Part shown: one piece after another, positions 37,150-46,919 of the stretch
Numbering within the stretch: the stretch's first letter is position 1
How the letters are laid out: each line of letters begins with the position of its first letter
Origin: Chromatium weissei
Lineage (GTDB): Bacteria > Pseudomonadota > Gammaproteobacteria > Chromatiales > Chromatiaceae
DNA length: 64,000 nt
NCBI RefSeq assembly: GCF_016583765.1
Contig: NZ_NRRR01000005.1
Location: forward strand, 124,001 to 188,000
Reading direction: 5' to 3'
The notes under the pieces: generated by a model
What the model was told of the DNA's origin: nothing
The model's database searches: none
Seen by the model: only the letters and a program-made list of their open reading frames with translations
Program-made: the position numbers and the translations under genes

Positions 37150-39168
37150 TTAAGTCCACGAAATCAGCCACAGCAATACCAATAACGTGGCGAACGTCCA
37201 ACCCAAATAAACGCGCACATTACCGGATTGCAAACGCACCACTCGCCGCGATGCGGATTCCACTGCTTGCGCAATTGGCAAATACAATAATGCCCATAAA
37301 CGATCCGTGAGTTTGAGTCGATAACGTGGTGTTGCGTCATTAAATGCTGGGCGCATTTCATCCATTTCAAAGAGCAATTCAAAGACACGTCGAATAGGTT
37401 GCGCAAATGCCGTTGCGGTGTATTGCATTCGCGGTGATGGCGGTGCAAAACCGCAATCCCATGAATCACGGCGACGTATTCGACGCGGCACTCCGCGTAA
37501 AAACCACCAGAATGCCGATCCCGCAATCAGCGCCAGCAATACAATTGTCAATGGGGCGCTGTAACTCGCTGTTTGTGAAGAAATTGGTGTCAACCACAGC
37601 CAGCCGTTGGCGCTGGCTTGCGGCAAACCCACGCGCAACAGTTGTTCAGAAATTGGCTCCAACAGCGCGATGATTTGTGTTGGTAATACGCCACAAATGA
37701 CGCAACATACTGCCAGCATTCCTTGTCCGATGCGCATTCCCATTGCGCCTTGTCGGGCGTGGCGCACATGCCGCGATCGCGCTTGTCCTAAAAAGGCGAT
37801 GCCGTAAACCTTGACGAAGGTGGCGGCGACCAGTGCGCCGGTAAGCGCCAATACGGCTGATGCAATTGGAATGAGACTGCGCAATACGCCACTTTCTAAT
37901 TGCCATGCTTGCAGCGCCGCTTGAAAAATGAGCCATTCGGAGACAAAACCGTTGAATGGTGGCAGTGCTGAAATCGACAATGCGCCAATTAAAAAAAACA
38001 TTCCAGTCCACGGCATTCGACGCAATAAACCACCCATTTGCTCTAAATCGCGTTCATGCGCACTGTGCAGAATTGCGCCAGCACCAAAAAATAATAAACT
38101 TTTGAATAACGCGTGATTGAGCGTGTGATAAAGCGCGGCAGTAAATGCGAGTGCGCCGAGTAATGAATGACCGGTGCTGAGAAAGACCAGTGCCAAGCCG
38201 AGTGCAATGAAAATAATGCCGAGGTTTTCGACTGAGGAATACGCGAGCAGTCGTTTAAGATCGGTTTGCATGAGCGCAAATAACACGCCTATTAACGCGG
38301 ATAAACTGCCAATGACAATCAGCGTCACGCCCCATTGCCATTGCAATTCGCCAATTAAATCGAAGACCACGCGAATAAAACCGTATACCGCCACTTTTAA
38401 CATCACGCCGGACATCAATGCGGAAATGTGTGATGGCGCGGCGGGATGCGCTTCCGGTAACCATGCGTGAAGTGGTACGAGTCCGGCTTTCATGCCGAAA
38501 CCGATAAATGCCAGTATGAAGGCAACGCTCGCCCAGCCAAATGACAGCGGAGCGTTGCGCAGCGCGGTGAATTCAAAGCCGTGTCCGAATGCGGCCAGTA
38601 CGCCGAATCCCAACAAAATGGCAAGTCCGCCGAGGTGCGCCATCAACAGGTACAAAAATGCGGCGCGGCGATTGATGGCGCTTTCGTGCTGAAAGGCGAC
38701 CAGAAAGTAGGATGCGAGCGACATCAATTCCCATGCCACCATGAAAATGAAGGCGTCATCTGCCAGCACGACCAGCAACATTCCGACTAAAAACAGACCA
38801 CTAAATCCGCCTAACGCAATCAGTGAATCGCGTCCGCGCTCGAAATCGCGGACGTAGGCTGGCGCGTAAATGCCGACAGCGCAGGTCACTAAACCAATCA
38901 ATAGCAATAGAAAACCAGACAGCACGTCGATGCGCAGATGCCAAGGCAACCACGGCAGTCCAAACGGCAACGTCATTGCTACATTGCTGTGTAAAATCAA
39001 TGCGCTTAATCCCGCTGCCAGCGCCGCTAAACCGGATAAACCGAGCAGCGGCGTTGCCACCAAACGCAGTAGACGCGGTGCGCGACCAGCAAACAGCGAC
39101 ACCACTGATGAAGTCAGTGCCAACGCGACTGCCGTCAGCGCCAGTAGCAATTCGGGTGACGCATTCAT
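37150..39168 (-). CDS. HyfB-like (hydrogenase-4 component B) proton-pumping membrane subunit
   Basis: The 672-residue membrane protein belongs to the NuoL/MrpA/HyfB antiporter family. It has about 14-16 helices, [18 protein letters not shown] with the key Glu near residue 137, [41 protein letters not shown] with the key Lys near 210, and a long C-terminal tail whose [37 protein letters not shown] segment is typical of HyfB rather than NuoL. HyfB is normally one of several Hyf membrane subunits; the others are not here. The ATG at 39168 overlaps the stop of wbpP as ATGA, so translation is coupled to a sugar gene. Downstream lie hoxH and hoxW. Confidence 0.85.
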   Translation of the reverse strand: MNASPELLLALTAVALALTSSVVSLFAGRAPRLLRLVATPLLGLSGLAALAAGLSALILHSNVAMTLPFGLPWLPWHLRIDVLSGFLLLLIGLVTCAVGIYAPAYVRDFERGRDSLIALGGFSGLFLVGMLLVVLADDAFIFMVAWELMSLASYFLVAFQHESAINRRAAFLYLLMAHLGGLAILLGFGVLAAFGHGFEFTALRNAPLSFGWASVAFILAFIGFGMKAGLVPLHAWLPEAHPAAPSHISALMSGVMLKVAVYGFIRVVFDLIGELQWQWGVTLIVIGSLSALIGVLFALMQTDLKRLLAYSSVENLGIIFIALGLALVFLSTGHSLLGALAFTAALYHTLNHALFKSLLFFGAGAILHSAHERDLEQMGGLLRRMPWTGMFFLIGALSISALPPFNGFVSEWLIFQAALQAWQLESGVLRSLIPIASAVLALTGALVAATFVKVYGIAFLGQARSRHVRHARQGAMGMRIGQGMLAVCCVICGVLPTQIIALLEPISEQLLRVGLPQASANGWLWLTPISSQTASYSAPLTIVLLALIAGSAFWWFLRGVPRRIRRRDSWDCGFAPPSPRMQYTATAFAQPIRRVFELLFEMDEMRPAFNDATPRYRLKLTDRLWALLYLPIAQAVESASRRVVRLQSGNVRVYLGWTFATLLVLLWLISWT

Positions 39169-40274
39169 AAATTTTCCGCGTCTCCATTGTGCAACTTGGC
39201 ACTTGCATCTGTTTCCATTGCAAGGGGTGAAGTAGCGGGCATTTTGCCCAAATTGGCAACGTACCAATCCATCGCTTCAATCAACCCATCACTGATGCGA
39301 TGCGTCGGCGCATAACCCAGCAGCCTTTTGGCTTTGGAAATATCAGCAAGCGAATGCCGCACATCACCCGCCCGAAAATTCTGATAATTCGGTTTGAAAT
39401 GCGCGAGATGCGGAAAACGCGGCGCAAGTGCCAAACGAATGGCTTCAAACAATTCATTTAGTGTCGTGCGCTCGCCGACCGCCACGTTATAAACCTGATT
39501 AACTGCATCGGAATTGATTGTTGTCGCCGCCAATAAATTAGCCTGCACCGTATTGGCGATGTAACAAAAATCGCGGCTGGTTTCACCATCACCATTAATC
39601 CACAGCGGTTGATTAAAAATCATCTCCGCCGTCCATTTCGGTACGACCGCCGCATACGCACCATTAGGGTCTTGATGTGCGCCAAAAATGTTAAAATAAC
39701 GTAAACCGATGGTATTAAAACCGTAAGCGCGAGCGAATACATCCGCATATTGTTCATTGACTAATTTAGTCACCGCGTATGGCGATAGCGGCTTACCAAT
39801 AACATCTTCCACCTTAGGCAATTCAGGATGATCACCATAAGTTGAACTCGAAGCCGCGTATACAAAACGCTTCACTCGCGCATCCCGCGCTGCAACCAAC
39901 ATATTCAGAAAACCCGTGATATTAGCGGCATTGGTTGCAATTGGATCTTCTAATGAACGTGGAACCGAACCGAGTGCCGCTTGATGCAAAACGTAATCCA
40001 CACCAACACAGGCTGCTCGGCAGTCATCCAATCGACAAATATCACCAATCACCATACGAAAACGCGCCCATTGTGCTGGTGTAACTGCGTGTTGAATTTG
40101 ATCAAGATTGTGGCGATGACCGGTCGCAAAATTGTCCAATCCAATCACACGTTGATTCAATTTTAAGAGTGCTTCTAATAGATTGCAGCCAATAAATCCG
40201 GCAACACCAGTAATTAGCCAGAGACGCGGTGTCGTTGGCAAGGTCGTACACAGTTGTTCATAAGCCGTTGTCAT
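39165..40274 (-). CDS. wbpP: UDP-N-acetylglucosamine 4-epimerase WbpP-like
   Basis: WbpP interconverts UDP-GlcNAc/UDP-GalNAc and their uronic acid forms for surface polysaccharides. The 369-residue SDR protein has the NAD motif [10 protein letters not shown] near residue 20, [11 protein letters not shown]-like [17 protein letters not shown], catalytic Ser in [19 protein letters not shown] near 140, and the active YxxxK in [15 protein letters not shown] near 165. It matches Pseudomonas WbpP throughout. It carries ~25 extra C-terminal residues ([17 protein letters not shown]...) not seen in the family, which run into the hyfB start. AAGGA lies upstream of the ATG. It follows wbpO by 18 nt. Confidence 0.88.
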   Translation of the reverse strand: MTTAYEQLCTTLPTTPRLWLITGVAGFIGCNLLEALLKLNQRVIGLDNFATGHRHNLDQIQHAVTPAQWARFRMVIGDICRLDDCRAACVGVDYVLHQAALGSVPRSLEDPIATNAANITGFLNMLVAARDARVKRFVYAASSSTYGDHPELPKVEDVIGKPLSPYAVTKLVNEQYADVFARAYGFNTIGLRYFNIFGAHQDPNGAYAAVVPKWTAEMIFNQPLWINGDGETSRDFCYIANTVQANLLAATTINSDAVNQVYNVAVGERTTLNELFEAIRLALAPRFPHLAHFKPNYQNFRAGDVRHSLADISKAKRLLGYAPTHRISDGLIEAMDWYVANLGKMPATSPLAMETDASAKLHNGDAENL

Positions 40275-40292
40275 TGTTTAATTCCTTAAAAA

Positions 40293-41579
40293 TTAAAGCC
40301 GCCATAGATTAAAACCAGCAGCACGAATGGCTGCTGCATCATAAGCTGATTTGACATCAACAAAGACACCACCCGATTGAAGATGCGCAGTCAATTGCGC
40401 CAATGGCATGGTCGTGTATTGATGATGTGATACTGCTGCAACAATTGCAGCCGCGTTTTTAGGTAATTGATTCCATGCAGTGAGTTTAATACCGTATTCG
40501 TGTTCAGCGGCCGCTGCTTCTGCTAATGGATCGTGCACGCTCACCGCGCAACCAAATGCGCTCAATTCCGCAACTAAATCGGCAACCTTTGAATTGCGTA
40601 AATCAGAGCAATTTTCTTTGAAGGTTAGACCTAATACAATGACTGAAGCGCCTTTAATTCGGTCGCCGTGTTGAATCATTTGCTTCACTGTTTGCTGGGC
40701 AATATAGGCTGCCATTCCGTCGTTAATACGTCGACCAGCAAGAATAACTTCCGGGTGATAACCGAGTGCCACTGCTTTGTGTGTTAAATAATACGGATCA
40801 ACACCAATACAGTGTCCGCCAACTAATCCGGGACGAAAAGGTAGAAAATTCCATTTGGTTCCAGCCGCTTGCAGCACTTCTAAAGTATCAATACCGAGCC
40901 GATCAAAAATCAATGCCAATTCATTCATTAATGCGATATTGAGGTCGCGTTGTGTGTTTTCGATTACTTTTGCGGCCTCCGCAATTTTAATTGAACTGGC
41001 GCGATGCACGCCGGCAGTAATGACCGAAGCGTAAAGCACCGCAATGATGTCAGTTGTCAATGCAGTATCACCAGCAACCACTTTAACAATTCGCGTAATG
41101 GTGCGTTCTTTATCGCCGGGATTAACGCGCTCTGGCGAATAGCCGACATGAAAATCTTGTTGCCATGTTAATCCAGAATGCTTCTCTAATAATGGAATAC
41201 AAACTTCTTCGGTTGCACCCGGATAAACTGTTGATTCATAAACGACAATTGCGCCACGCTTCATGTATTTGCCGACCATTGTCGAAGCACTTACTAGCGG
41301 TGAAAAATCAGGAATATGCGTGTGATCAACCGGCGTTGGCACGGCCACGATGATGACATCGGCGCGGCGTAATGTGGATGGCTCGCTACTCATCGTCAAT
41401 CGTTTTGCGGCGCGCAAATCATCACTGCTCACTTCACCGGTTGGATCGCAATAATTGAGGTAATGCGCAATTTTCGTTTCCGAAAGATCATAACCAATCG
41501 TTTCGTATCGTTTACCAAATTCGACTGCCAGCGGTAAACCGACATAACCCAGACCGACAACGGCAACAATTGTATTCAT
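40293..41579 (-). CDS. wbpO: UDP-N-acetyl-D-glucosamine/galactosamine 6-dehydrogenase (WbpO/TviB type)
   Basis: This NAD-dependent dehydrogenase oxidises the C6 hydroxyl of UDP-HexNAc to a carboxylate. The 428-residue protein has the Rossmann motif VAVVGLGYVGLPLAVEFG at residue 4, the ribose loop YESTVYPGATEEV, the GLVGGHCIGVDPYYLTHKA active-site region with the nucleophilic Cys near residue 256, and VLGLTFKENCSDLRNSKV near 318. It resembles TviB/WbpO more than Ugd. With WbpP it makes UDP-GalNAcA, a precursor of capsule, Vi-type or O-antigen sugars. The ATG at 41579 has AGGA about 12 nt upstream. Confidence 0.9.
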   Translation of the reverse strand: MNTIVAVVGLGYVGLPLAVEFGKRYETIGYDLSETKIAHYLNYCDPTGEVSSDDLRAAKRLTMSSEPSTLRRADVIIVAVPTPVDHTHIPDFSPLVSASTMVGKYMKRGAIVVYESTVYPGATEEVCIPLLEKHSGLTWQQDFHVGYSPERVNPGDKERTITRIVKVVAGDTALTTDIIAVLYASVITAGVHRASSIKIAEAAKVIENTQRDLNIALMNELALIFDRLGIDTLEVLQAAGTKWNFLPFRPGLVGGHCIGVDPYYLTHKAVALGYHPEVILAGRRINDGMAAYIAQQTVKQMIQHGDRIKGASVIVLGLTFKENCSDLRNSKVADLVAELSAFGCAVSVHDPLAEAAAAEHEYGIKLTAWNQLPKNAAAIVAAVSHHQYTTMPLAQLTAHLQSGGVFVDVKSAYDAAAIRAAGFNLWRL

Positions 41580-41782
41580 TGCATTTCATTCCTATAGTTG
41601 TTAAAACGGCATTGTTTAAGCGCGTCACAAATCAAATCATAAAACGACAAACGGATGAACACAACTTGAATAGACTGGAAACGATGCGATCAAGATGACT
41701 GAAAGCAGAAAGCGAGTGCACTGCTGCACAATTCCACAGCAACGCTTAACTATCAATAACATTATTCACAACAAAAATATCT

Positions 41783-42880
41783 ATGAACAGCCATGACCCG
41801 AGTTATAAATTGTTATTCTCGCATCCGCAAATGGTGCGCGATCTTTTAATTGGATTTGTCAATGAATCGTGGGTTGCCGATCTTGATTTTGACACGCTTG
41901 AACAAATCAGTGGCAGCTATATCAGCGATGATTTACGCGAGCGCGAGGATGATTTGTTATGGCGAGTGCAGTTGCGCGATTCCGATCAAGAACGCTGGCT
42001 CTATTTGTATCTGCTATTGGAATTTCAATCCAGCGTTGATTCTTTTATGGCGGTGCGCTTGCTGACTTATATTGGTTTGCTGTATCAAGATTTAATTAAG
42101 CAACGCGCTTTGACATCTACAGGAAAACTTCCACCTGTATTGCCGATTGTTTTGTATAACGGCAAACCGCGTTGGACGGCAGCAACAGAATTATTTGATT
42201 TAATTGAGCCAACGCGAGGGCGATTACGTCAATACGCGCCGCATCTGCGTTATCTTTTACTTGATGAAGGTGCAATTGATGAAAGTGCACCTTGGGAATT
42301 AAAAAATCTGGTTGCAGCGTTATTTCGTTTAGAAAAAAGTCGAGGGCCACAACCACTTCAAGCCGCTGTCAGCGCATTAACGCATTGGCTTGAAGCACCA
42401 GAGCAAGCAAGTTTACGGCGTGCATTTACGGTGTGGATTAAACGGGTATTAATTCCGGCGCGAATGCCGGGCGTTAATTTTCCTGAATTGGGCGATTTAT
42501 TGGAGATCAAAACAATGTTGGCAGAAAGCGTACTTGATTGGACACAAGAATGGAAACAACAGGGACTATTGCAGGGTTTGCATGAAGGATTACAACAAGG
42601 TTTACAAGAAGGATTACAACAGGGTTTGCAGGAAGGATTAAAACAGGGTTTACAAGAAGGATTACAACAGGGTTTGCACGAAGGCCGTTTAGAAGGACAT
42701 TTAGAAGGTCGTTTAGAAGGTGAAGCGAGTTTGTTAGAACGCCAACTCATTAAACGCTTTGGTGTCCTTTCTGAATCAACGCGTGCGCGATTGCGCGCCG
42801 GTAGCAGTGAGGAGCGCCAATTGTGGGCCGAGCGCATTTTTGATGCGCTTAGTGTGAATGATGTTTTTAGTGATGATTAA
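41783..42880 (+). CDS. Rpn/YhgA-type PD-(D/E)XK nuclease with repeat-bearing C-terminus
   Basis: The 365-residue product belongs to the Rpn family of putative transposase-like, recombination-promoting nucleases. It starts HDPSYKLLFSHPQMVRDLLIGFV, has the nuclease core LREREDDLLWRVQL and YLYLLLEFQS with the Asp and Glu-x-Gln of PD-(D/E)XK, and an LPPVLPIVLYNGKPRW motif. Between residues 263 and 314 lies an unusual tandem of four-residue QGLQ/EGL-type units. The final ~50 residues resume a helical LIKRFG-type tail common in the family. No ribosome site is obvious. Rpn genes vary in copy number and are often mobile or phase-variable, so horizontal origin is plausible. Confidence 0.8.
   Translation: MNSHDPSYKLLFSHPQMVRDLLIGFVNESWVADLDFDTLEQISGSYISDDLREREDDLLWRVQLRDSDQERWLYLYLLLEFQSSVDSFMAVRLLTYIGLLYQDLIKQRALTSTGKLPPVLPIVLYNGKPRWTAATELFDLIEPTRGRLRQYAPHLRYLLLDEGAIDESAPWELKNLVAALFRLEKSRGPQPLQAAVSALTHWLEAPEQASLRRAFTVWIKRVLIPARMPGVNFPELGDLLEIKTMLAESVLDWTQEWKQQGLLQGLHEGLQQGLQEGLQQGLQEGLKQGLQEGLQQGLHEGRLEGHLEGRLEGEASLLERQLIKRFGVLSESTRARLRAGSSEERQLWAERIFDALSVNDVFSDD
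42570..42723 (+). repeat. in-frame 12/24-bp tandem repeat in the Rpn gene
   Basis: About twelve 12-bp units such as CAACAGGGTTTG / CAAGAAGGATTA encode alternating QGL and EGL tetrapeptides, drifting to EGRLEGHLEG at the 3' end. Neighbouring 24-bp pairs are nearly identical, which suggests expansion by slippage or recombination. Confidence 0.8.
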
Positions 42881-42892
42881 GTGGTGAATTAT

Positions 42893-42917
42893 GCGTTGCC
42901 TGTTAAACAGGCAACGC
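42893..42917. repeat. perfect inverted repeat after the Rpn gene
   Basis: GCGTTGCCTG-ttaaa-CAGGCAACGC is a 10-bp stem with a short loop, beginning 13 nt past the Rpn stop. A U tract is absent, so it is a weak terminator at best. A second small palindrome follows at 42922-42934 (ATGCG-ttg-CGCAT) that repeats the start of the first. Confidence 0.55.
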
Positions 42918-43026
42918 TGCAATGCGTTGCGCATATCAAAAATTAGCCAGATTTTCGTATTCACTGAATTCACCTGTTTAATTCCAATTTTTTCAACTAT
43001 GTCACTTTCAAATGAATTGAAATCGC

Positions 43027-43659
43027 ATGACTTATTTCATCAAAGAAATGTTTTACAGCCTGCAAGGCGAAGGTGCACAGGCTGGTCGTCCGGCGATTTT
43101 TTGTCGGTTTGCAGGCTGCAATCTGTGGTCTGGGCGCGAAGTGGATCGTGCCAACGCAGTGTGTCGTTTTTGCGACACCGAGTTTCACGGAACGGACGGC
43201 GCACACGGTGGGCATTATGCCGACGCTGATACATTGGCGAAACAAATCAGCGCGTTATGGCCGAATACGGCGGAGCGACCCTTTGTTGTGTGCACTGGCG
43301 GCGAACCGTTATTGCAATTGAATGCCGCCTTGATTGCGGCGTTGCGCCAGCACAAATGTGAGATTGCAGTGGAAACCAACGGCACGCTGCTCGCGCCCGC
43401 CGATCTCGATTGGCTTTGCGTCAGTCCGAAAGCGGGCGCTCCGCTGCGGCAAATTTGCGGCGATGAACTCAAATTGGTGTATCCGCAAATCGCTGCACCG
43501 CCGGAACAGTTTGTGAATTTGGCTTTTCGCTATTTCTTTTTACAACCGCTCGCCGATTCCAATTGCGCAATACACACCGCGCAGGCAATTGAGTATTGTT
43601 TGGCGCATCCGCAATGGCGATTGAGTTTACAAACGCATAAATTATTGGGCATTCCCTAA
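43027..43659 (+). CDS. queE: 7-carboxy-7-deazaguanine synthase QueE
   Basis: QueE is a radical SAM enzyme that converts 6-carboxytetrahydropterin to 7-carboxy-7-deazaguanine in queuosine synthesis. The 210-residue protein begins IKEMFYSLQGEGAQAGRPAIFCRFAGC and carries the extended cluster motif of one QueE subtype: Cys31, Cys46 and Cys49 (C-x14-C-xx-C) with WSGRE in between. VVCTGGEPLLQL and AVETNGTL complete the SAM fold. The start is the ATG at 43027. No other queuosine genes are adjacent. Confidence 0.93.
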   Translation: MTYFIKEMFYSLQGEGAQAGRPAIFCRFAGCNLWSGREVDRANAVCRFCDTEFHGTDGAHGGHYADADTLAKQISALWPNTAERPFVVCTGGEPLLQLNAALIAALRQHKCEIAVETNGTLLAPADLDWLCVSPKAGAPLRQICGDELKLVYPQIAAPPEQFVNLAFRYFFLQPLADSNCAIHTAQAIEYCLAHPQWRLSLQTHKLLGIP

Positions 43660-43752
43660 TATCAATTGCTGATAAATGACTCCAAATTTTCACTGCGTCA
43701 CGTCTAAAATAGAAATCATCCACTGTTGTTCATTTCCATCGAAGGCATTTCA

Positions 43753-46700
43753 ATGAAAACACCATTGCGATTTTTATTATTTGCTTTTCTGCTGCTGTTT
43801 ATTGCGCCAGCTTTTGCTGTTATTACACCCGAGCGCCTGACCACGACGGTGAGCGGTGCGCTTGCCTCAGTCAGCGTTCCCGCCGGAATCATTCAAGTGA
43901 CGCTGGAGCAGCGCGTTGGCACTGGTTGGAAACCGCTCGCGGTGCGGCATCTCACGACGAGCAGTGCCGTGCGCACCCTGCAATTTACGTTGCCGACGAC
44001 GGTGACGACTGCCAGTCAACTGCGTGCCAATGGTTATCGCGCTGGCAAATTTCCGGCGCGCCTGACCACCGCCACGCACGATTTTCAACGTCCGGGCGTG
44101 GGTCAAGACGACACGCGGCTGCTTGACATCACCGCGCCACTCGCGCCAGCACCCGACGACACCGGCACGGGTGTTGAGACTCCGGTGGTGGAATCTGACA
44201 TTTGGAAAATTGCGGGCAATCAACTGTTTTTCTTCAATCAATATCGTGGATTACAGGTGTTTGATCTGACGACTCCGACCGCGCCGCAGCGCACCGGCAC
44301 ACTGCGCATGGCCGCCAGCGGCGAGCAGTTTTATGTGCTCGATTCAGCCGGTCAGCATTTGGCACTGCTGGGACAATCCAATTCTGCCGAGCGCCCCGGC
44401 GCGGCGACCGTCTTCGTGCTTGAAGTGAATGCCGGAGTGCCGCGTCTCACTGCTGAAATTCCACTCACCGGCGATGTCAACGACAGCCGTTTGATCGGCA
44501 ATGTGCTGTACGTCATGTCCACCACCTACACCGAAATTGATGGCACTTGGCAATCGGAAACGCTGCTGCAAGCCATTGATCTCACTAATGCCAGTGCGCC
44601 GATCAGTCGCCCCGCAGTGCGCCTGAGTGGAACGGCGACCGCGCTGCAAGCGGCGAATGGTTATCTGTTATTGACGACCGACCATTACGACGGCGTGAGT
44701 TGGAACAGCACTTCGCGCTTGCATCTGTTCGAGCTTTCCGCCGTGGACGGCACGCCGATTGAACGCAAAACCTTTGATCTAAAAGGACAAGTGCAGGACA
44801 AATTCAAACTGAGCGTGGTCGATACTGCCGTCGTTGCCACCAGTTTGTATTGGAATAATGCGCAGCAGGAAACTTGGATTGAGACTTTTCCGTTGGCAGG
44901 TGCGAGCACCACTCCGCTGGCGCAACTCGAATTGACGGCAGCACGCGGCGAACGACTTCACGCGACGCGTTACGACGGCAACCGGTTGTATGTGGTGACT
45001 TTTTTGAATACCGATCCGCTGTTTGTCGTTGATTTGAGCAATCCCGCCGCGCCCAGCATTTCTGGTGCATTGGAGATTCCCGGTTGGTCAACCTACATCG
45101 AACCGCTCGGCAACCGGCTGCTGACGGTCGGCATGGAAGATGGACGGGTGGCGGTGTCGCTGTTCAATGTCGCCGATTCGACCGCACCGACGCTGTTATC
45201 ACGGCTGCTGCTCGGCGAGAAAGACAGTTGGAGTTGGAGCGAGGCGAATGATGACGAGAAGGCGGTGAGCTATTTTCCCGATGCCGGAATCGTGTTGGTT
45301 CCATTTCAAAATTACACCGAAACCGGCAACGTCAAAGCGATTCAAGCCATTGTTGTCGGTGAGAATACGCTGACGGCGGATGCGCGGATTGAGCACGATT
45401 TTGATCCGCGTCGCGGCGCGGTGCTCGGTGATTATTTCGTGTCGATTTCCGGTCAAGAGCTGCTGGTTTTGAATCGCACCGAAGACACGACCGAAGTTCC
45501 AGCAGTGCAATTGGCGCTGGCGTGGACGACTGATCGCGTCATTCCGCTGGGTGAATATCTGGTGCAAATTGAAGACGGCGCGTGCAATTCCGGCGGTGTG
45601 TATTGGCGCATGATGTGGACGTGTGACAGCACGGCGGCGACGGCGCGCATCACGCTTGCGACCGATCCTGATCAATTAATTTCGACCTTTGATTTGGGTA
45701 CGGGTCGCGTTGTCGGCAGTGCCGTGCGTGATAACCGGCTGTATTTGGCGCAATGGATCAGCGCAGACGGTGAACAACCAGCGAAACTGCGCACGTCGAT
45801 TTTGAACATGAGCAGTCCACCGCAATTGCCGACGCTCAAAACCTTTGAGCATCAGTTAACTGATGTTTCCGAATGGGATTTGAACTTTGCTGCCGCGCAA
45901 CTGCTGTGGGTGAACGACAGCGTATTGGCGTGGCATGTGCCCGCATGGCAGCGTTGGTATTGGTGGGGAATTGCCTATCAGGCTGCTGCGCAGCGCGATG
46001 ATGCTGACGTAACCAGTTCGACATTAGCCGCGCTCGTGTGTCCGCTGCGCAATCTCAATACCGCAACAGCGGTCGTCACTCCGGCGATTCGCATCACGAC
46101 CAGCGAAGCCTTTCGCAGCGCCGCGCCAGCTCGAGCGCAAAACGGCTGGCTATTTCTCAGTTTTGACACTGCCAGCAGCGATTCCACTCAACCGCAGCCC
46201 GACATCAACGACGACAGCGAACCTTGGATCGCACCGACGGAAATTCGCCATTCGTGGCTACAAGTCGTTGATTTGCGGAATAGCACGCCGATTGTTCGTG
46301 ATGCCGTTTCCATTCCCGGCGCGTTGTTGAGCGTGGATCAGGTGGACGAACAGGGCGCGATTCTCATCACCGATAGCGAGCGGTGGGATGTGGAAAAAAG
46401 CCAAACCAATCGCAGTCTGCAAGCCGTTGCCTATGACGGCATTCTTGCGTATCAACTGGATAATCGCATTGTAAACAGTCCGTTCGGTGCACCCAGCGCC
46501 AGCGATGGAACACGCGCATTTCTCGCCACTGATGCACCAACGCCCGGTGTCATCGCCATCAGTTACAACGCCAGCACCGGACGGCTCGCGCAAACGGGAA
46601 CTTGGAGCCTTGACGCGATGCCCAGCAGTTTGGCGTGGATTGATGATGTGCTGCTTGCCGGTGGCACGGGAACGCTTGATCTCGCTCGCGTCGATGCGAC

Positions 46701-46839
46701 TGGAAAAATTGTCGCGGCGGGCAATTACGCCCTTCCAACCAATCTGTGGCTGCAACTGGAACGCTCGGCGCTGGTGGCTGATGAGGCGCTGTACATTCCG
46801 GCTGGCGCGTATGGCGTGGAAGTCGTGCCGTTAAACTAG
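43753..46839 (+). CDS. secreted beta-propeller domain protein (Beta_propel family)
   Basis: The 1028-residue protein starts with a signal peptide (MKTPLRFLLFAFLLLFIAPAFA) and should be exported. The body is built of repeated ~60-residue segments such as YRGLQVFDLTTPTAPQRTGTLRM and NRLYVVTFLNTDPLFVVDLSNPAAPSISGALEIPG, the pattern of the secreted beta-propeller family (Beta_propel, PF09826), and ends with VEVVPLN. I see no catalytic motif, so a binding or scaffolding role on the cell surface is the most one can say. The ATG at 43753 has GAAGG upstream and gives the signal peptide. The gene is GC-rich. Confidence 0.75.
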   Translation: MKTPLRFLLFAFLLLFIAPAFAVITPERLTTTVSGALASVSVPAGIIQVTLEQRVGTGWKPLAVRHLTTSSAVRTLQFTLPTTVTTASQLRANGYRAGKFPARLTTATHDFQRPGVGQDDTRLLDITAPLAPAPDDTGTGVETPVVESDIWKIAGNQLFFFNQYRGLQVFDLTTPTAPQRTGTLRMAASGEQFYVLDSAGQHLALLGQSNSAERPGAATVFVLEVNAGVPRLTAEIPLTGDVNDSRLIGNVLYVMSTTYTEIDGTWQSETLLQAIDLTNASAPISRPAVRLSGTATALQAANGYLLLTTDHYDGVSWNSTSRLHLFELSAVDGTPIERKTFDLKGQVQDKFKLSVVDTAVVATSLYWNNAQQETWIETFPLAGASTTPLAQLELTAARGERLHATRYDGNRLYVVTFLNTDPLFVVDLSNPAAPSISGALEIPGWSTYIEPLGNRLLTVGMEDGRVAVSLFNVADSTAPTLLSRLLLGEKDSWSWSEANDDEKAVSYFPDAGIVLVPFQNYTETGNVKAIQAIVVGENTLTADARIEHDFDPRRGAVLGDYFVSISGQELLVLNRTEDTTEVPAVQLALAWTTDRVIPLGEYLVQIEDGACNSGGVYWRMMWTCDSTAATARITLATDPDQLISTFDLGTGRVVGSAVRDNRLYLAQWISADGEQPAKLRTSILNMSSPPQLPTLKTFEHQLTDVSEWDLNFAAAQLLWVNDSVLAWHVPAWQRWYWWGIAYQAAAQRDDADVTSSTLAALVCPLRNLNTATAVVTPAIRITTSEAFRSAAPARAQNGWLFLSFDTASSDSTQPQPDINDDSEPWIAPTEIRHSWLQVVDLRNSTPIVRDAVSIPGALLSVDQVDEQGAILITDSERWDVEKSQTNRSLQAVAYDGILAYQLDNRIVNSPFGAPSASDGTRAFLATDAPTPGVIAISYNASTGRLAQTGTWSLDAMPSSLAWIDDVLLAGGTGTLDLARVDATGKIVAAGNYALPTNLWLQLERSALVADEALYIPAGAYGVEVVPLN

Positions 46840-46847
46840 AATCAATT

Positions 46848-46886
46848 CTCGCGTTTCGCTTCTGCAGCAGGAGAACGGAACGCGAG
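46848..46886 (+). other. long hairpin between the beta-propeller gene and yeaD
   Basis: CTCGCGTT pairs with AACGCGAG, with an inner TTCT/AGAA stem, just after the stop codon. It is not followed by a U tract; it may protect the 3' end or partly terminate. Confidence 0.35.
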
Positions 46887-46919
46887 ACGCTGATTAACCA
46901 TAAAAATGAGGAGTTTAGG

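Noticed and set aside
42570-42723. Possible CRISPR array
   Set aside because: Units are 12/24 bp, contiguous without unique spacers, and in frame in a protein gene.
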